DNA of 64,000 bases, from assembly GCA_945859605.1 (NCBI GenBank), contig OX243823.1, positions 32,847,889-32,911,888 on the forward strand, written 5' to 3'. Every line of letters begins with the position of its first letter. Positions within the stretch are counted from its first letter, which is position 1. Source of the stretch: Lumbricus rubellus. Lineage: Eukaryota > Annelida > Clitellata > Crassiclitellata > Lumbricidae. A program made the position numbers and the translations under genes. The notes under the pieces are model-generated. The model was not told where the DNA came from, did no database searches, and worked only from the letters and a program-made list of their open reading frames with translations. Shown piece after piece: positions 53,901 to 60,035 of the stretch.

Positions 53901-56900
53901 TAATGTAGGTCGACCACTGACTGCCACCACGGTCGATTCTCTGAAGGGGTTCACAACCATTTTGAAAATAATATTTAAGAAACGAACATTTTGCTGATGA
54001 CACGTGTTTGCGTATTTACAGCCAAACAACCGTAATAAACGAAATCGCGACATTAAATAGCATTTTGTGTTTCAGTTGGGCTTTTCGGAGTCTTGTCCAT
54101 CGGAGTGGCTTTTTTCGCCGCCTCTGTTCCTGGTCCCATTACACAGGTAGGTCTATAGTTGTAGGCTAGTTCTGTCATTTATTTCGGAGATTTCAGCAGT
54201 GGGGGTCAAGATTTTACTATTGCCTTCTTTTAGTCATCGGGTTGAAATGTCGTGAAAAATACAATTTTTCCAGACAAAAAAAGTTGAGGACCTTTGTTTA
54301 GTCATCGGATTGAAATTTCGTGAAAATTACTACACTGTTTTTGTTTAAAACGATTTTCCGAGTCTGCTTGCCCGAAAAAGACAGACTTGCCCGAACTTTT
54401 GCATGCATTTGCTGATTTTGCTCCTTCTGGACCACCGCCTCGTACGCCTGCGTCGCCTATAGTGACTAATCCGACTCTGATAGAAAGTTAGCCTACGGAT
54501 GCCTCCTACAGAATTTAAGTTGCGACAATTGTTTCCTTTTGCGTCGGCAGGTGATGTACGCCATGCTTAACTCGGTTAGTGGTCCACGACTTGCGATTTT
54601 CGTCATAGGTGCCGCGTCCAGACACGCCAACTGGAAGGTAAATCTACTGTAACAGAAGAGGGTTTTTGACGACGACGACGACGATTATTTTGATGACGAC
54701 GACAACGACGACGACGATGATGATGATTGAGATGAGTTTTGCCATGACACTCTTCTAAATTGAACCGATAACCTTAAATGGTGGTCCGGACAATTCGGAG
54801 CGGACAATGCGGAGCGAACTATTCGGAAAGGACAATGTGGAGTAGACAATTCGGAGCGAACTATTCGGATCGAATTATTCGGAGAGGACAATGTGGAGTG
54901 GATAATTCGAAGGAGTTCGTCGAATTGCTTTGCTTAAAAACAAGTTGGATTGATGAAAATATTGTTGCTTAAATGATCGATGAATTTTTTATTCTTGCTC
55001 AATATAAGTTGGACTTGTCAATTGAAGCAATAATTTATTGTTGCTTCAATAGAAATTGGATTAGGCTAATTGATAAAAATATTATTGCTCAAAATTTTTT
55101 AGAAATTGGATTTATGAAAATAATTCTTCCTAAAATAAAACTTATAGGCCAACTGGTGAAAATTAATATTAATGTTGTTCAAATAGAAGTTGGTGAAATG
55201 GCAGTTTGATTTGTTGAAGCAATTTTTGCTCACACAGAAGACGTTGGACTAATTAAAATAATTCTTAGGCGCTCCGAATTATCCGCCCCAATTGCCGGGT
55301 CCGAATTGTCCGAGAACTATAATAAAATAAAGGTCTCGATCGTGACTCCCACCCGTAGTAGGCCTGAGTCCCATGTTGCCAGGGTGAGAATTGCCTGGGG
55401 TTGGGGGGTTTCAACCCCCGGTCTTTCTTAGAGCCCCATAGTGAAGTATGTTTTCACACCCTATTTCCAAGTGGATAATGGTTCAACCCTTTTCCAGTTA
55501 GGCCTATTTTCCCTTACACTGCATGTTGCACCAAACTGTGCCATATGCTGTATTGCATCATGCCAAGCAAATTCAAAATAATAATAAAAAAAGTGCAGAA
55601 TATTGTTTTGTGCAAGTAATTATTGCTCAACTGTTTGCTACTTTTGAAGGGCGTACTAGTAGGTGGCATCGTTGGTGTGTCCGCTACACTGTGGCTCTGC
55701 ATTGGGTCTCTGACGATTAACTACACTTACCCTCTGCCACCCTTATCCGTGGAACAATGTTCCCTCGGTACAGGTAACGTCACCTTCCCTACCTCGTCGC
55801 TGAAATTAACCAACTACACGTCCTTTGAAGTCTTTGATGGAATCGACGCAAAGTACGGATTGAACCAAACAACTCATCTTCTGCCATATGCAAGAAGCCG
55901 TGTGGTAGGCAATAATTATACGCAAAAAATCCTAATTATTTCGTTTGTTTAACAATTATAATGTAGTTAATTATGTCCATAGCGCAGCAGCTGTCGACCG
56001 TGGTAATTCAGTAGCGCTCCCTGTGCGAGAAACCCGATCGAGACAGGTCTTAAGAAGACAGATATGTGGATAGCGATCCTGAAAGAAGTGTCACGCGCAG
56101 AGTGGAGGAAACTGACTCCCATAAGGAGGGCTCAATCGATCTAGTTTGGGCGATAGTGGTCTTATAGCTAATGGAGCAAACATGTCAGACCTGTCCAGAG
56201 TATGGAGACTGGAGAAGCCTACGAGAAGATGTGCAGAAAGAGTGAGATCCCTGCATGGGCGCCCGCAGGATTTTTTGCAGGGGGGGGGTCAGTCAAGACC
56301 GTGAGACTTAAGTTTACAATGTACCTAATTCATTAGTATCCGACTTTAGTCGTGGTCGGCCAGTAATAATTATGATATCCAATTGGCCCATACATATAGT
56401 TAACGACTAAATCCCTTATTGACAATTAATCTGCCCTAATGTTCTTGAGCATCAGTCTCTGTTATGTTGTGCTGCAGTGTGTCTGTAATCGGCGTTCATC
56501 CCTACCAAAGATGTCGGTTACTTTCTCCAGAAATTCAGTCTTTTTTCCAAGGCACCGATCATACCCAAACACCACTGTGCCCCACAAAATGCAGTCTCAA
56601 CAGTTAAAGCAGTGTTTAACACAGTACACTTGCACTGTTCGTTTGGTAGGCCTAGTACTTACCGTGACACCTTCCAGCTGATGACTTCCAAACAACGGAT
56701 AAGCTTGCCTTTTGAATTTCAAAGAGGAATAGAAACTGATGCACACCAGACAACTATAATGCCAAGTCCACACATAGTACTACACACTGCAGCACAACAT
56801 TTATTTCTCAATTTCAGGCTATCTCACATTTATTTATAATCCTCTACTCGCATGTGCAACGGATCTCGAGATGAACTGATCTACATAGTCTGTGTTCTCT

Positions 56901-59900
56901 TTGACAAGTCCACACGAATATACATATACACGTGTATGGCCTATATAATATATATATATACACACATATACAATGTACATGTATACATAGTCGTCTTAAT
57001 AAGCAGTCTTTTGTCTCTTTGTCAACTGTGCCGGCCTTGCCATTCCCCGATTTGGAGAAAATCTGTCAACCACCAGATTTGCACATGCTGCATATAGGCT
57101 AGTCTTCGAAAGATTCGAAAGATTCGGGCTCAGAGTGCCAGCCTGCCAGGTCTTCAATCTCCACGATTCGCACAATATATCATCATACATGTCTTCGACC
57201 TTGCTGACCCTTCCCTAAGGTCAGAACCAGCTTTGAGTCTTTGATCGGCATAATGTAAATAGGAGGAATAGAAACTGATGCACACCAGACAACTATAATG
57301 CCAAGTCCACACATAGTACTATACATGTACGGAGTGTCAGGCGAGGAGTTAAACAGAGATGGATGATGTTTAGAGTTGAAACGGCGTGGGAGGCAGAGGG
57401 AAGTGAAAATCACAACTGCAAACGCTGATGTAATCCATTAGTACAAGAATGTGTGCGGGGGACTCGTTTGATGAGACCATGCATCGTCTTCGTGCTCTAT
57501 ATAGCTGGCTACCTTGGAAAGGTAGCCAGGCACAGGGTGTGTATGATGTGCGGATGGGTGGGGGGGCTATAATTATTAGACTTCGGCAGAAACAGACAGC
57601 TTGATCGTTGACCTACATCACATAAAGGCTATCAGATGCCATCAATCTTACAATTGGGCCTTGATGGTGGCTGAAGAGCTGACTCTCTGTTCGTCTCTTC
57701 GTCTCCAGTTACATACACATAGGCTCCATCTAGTGTTGCTCAGTACGTAAAGCTAACCAGAAGATACACAACAAAAGTTGGTGAAGTAAAAGAACACAAT
57801 GACTCGTGGGTATTCTGTCCCGTTTTACCACTATCATTTTTTACAGAAAGAGTGATTATCAATATTTTGTCATGATTTCCAGGGGGGGGGGGGGTCACGC
57901 GACCCCCCTTGACCTATGGTGCGGGCGCCCATGGATCCCTGAGATCACTGAGATAATTTATTTCGATGAAGGACCAGAGCAGGTACTCACTTAGTACTGG
58001 ATTGGATGCGGGTAGAGAGAGGATGCCAGTAAGGATTGGATCCTCATCCTCTACATGTAGCTATTGTTGGGGAACTACCAAGTTTCCAATATTGTGTCCT
58101 CATAGACTTGACCGTGTACTGTGCATCAGTTCTGCCAGCAGCTGTTGTACTCCGCTCTTTCCACAATTGTGCGTCCGGTCTTCTTTTCCATGCCTTTGTC
58201 ACCCTCAGAGTTTAGCACTAGGCCTATTGCTCGTTTCCGGCCAGTCTCGTAATCTGGTATATAGAAGGGCTTTACTGAGTCCTCCGCTCAGCTGTTGGTC
58301 TTATTACAAACGTCTTGCACTGGCTTCCTTTTTCGTAGCTCATCTCTTGCAGAGATTCATGACCACTTCATTACTGAGTTATGGCTGCATATAAATTTTT
58401 GCAAACGAATCTGAAACGTGGCATAATTGATTGGAATATCCTAGTATGCCTGATAGCTTGAGCTCATGACTTGCTGACCATTAGGCCTAAACTAAAGTCA
58501 CAGTTGCGCTGGGCGACAACTCATTTTATACAATTCCACGGTATAATAATTTTATTATCATTTTTGTTTCCCTTTCGTTCGTTAGACTGAATTTCGAGGT
58601 CTGGAGAATTTCTACGCCATATCCTATTTGCTGTCCCTGGCATTCGGAACCATCGTCACAGGAGCCGTCGGTTTAATAGCATCTCTCCTCATGAGTAAGT
58701 GCAATCTTTTATGGTCTAATTTCATATAATAATTATTATAGACCCCTAATCAATACAACTTGACCAAATTGTAGCCATTCTCAAACTCGAGAGGAGGCAA
58801 CTCCGGGATAAATCCATGGGTGTCCGGACAATTCGGAGACGGACAATTCGGAGACGGACAATTCGTCGCCGGACAATTCGTCGCCGGACAATTCGGAGAC
58901 GGACAAGCCTGTAAAATTTCATTTGGAAATTCTTACTTTTGGTCAAGATATCGGCAAAAGTCTTAGGGGGGTCTTTTTTGGCGCACCCTGTACACAAAAT
59001 TAATCTTAACTATACTAACTGAACAGATCGACAGCCTGCAATACAATTAATGTCATGGCGCTAATAGCAGACAATCAAGCTTTAATGCTTCATAGGCTAC
59101 ATATAGCGCCTATAAATTATTAAATTGGCAAAATCCTGGTCATTCAACAGTCGAAGGTTAATTCAGTAAGCCTAGATATGAAAAAACCAAGGGATGCAGT
59201 GAAAGATTAAGCGATCATTTTGCGTTTGATGTAGGCTAAATTCTGATGGATGTAGGTCTATTCAAGATGTCGACAAAATAAATTATCGTCAAAATATAGG
59301 TCTAACTGATTTTTCCACGAAGAAAGTTGTAACTAATTCAATGATTGCATTTTGACAGTTTGTCACGATTACGTAACGGGGACGAAATTAATCTTGAAGT
59401 TAATCGAGATTGAATAAATTATTTTGCTTATGAACTGCAGGAGACAGAGAGCTTGAAGCGAAGGTGGATGAACGTCTTCTTTTGAGATTCCGTTTCTGTG
59501 GTTGGTCGGATGAGAATGAAAATAGGAATCATATCGACGACGTGGATAAGGTATCGGTATGGGATACCAAAACACTGGCCTATGCTTCAAAATGTTTCGT
59601 TTGATTTCTCTTTTTGCATCTAAGTAGCAATTAAATTATTAGTAACAGTCATGCATTTGGGAAAGTAGTCACAAACCCTCACTTGATTAATTCTAAGCTC
59701 TTAATTCCCAGTTTAATTGTGTCTGTTAATTGTAGCAGTGTAAACAGGCCTGCCTATGCACACGTACTTGCACCTATACGCTCAACATCGTTAAATTTTT
59801 ACATCTGGGTTTAAAAATTATGATTATAAACCGATTATATACTTATGACACTAAAATCTCTACATATCGTCGTCATCATCATCATTATCATCATTGTCAT

Positions 59901-59964
59901 CATTATCGTCATCACCATCATCGTCTTCATCGTCGTCGTCGTCGTCATCATCGTCATCATCATT

Positions 59965-60035
<71 letters not shown>

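Noticed and set aside
57966..58394. 142-codon Ser/Cys-rich frame in intron 13 of SLC5 copy 2
   Set aside because: No domain, odd composition, lies between a hAT-like element and exon 14; treated as chance.
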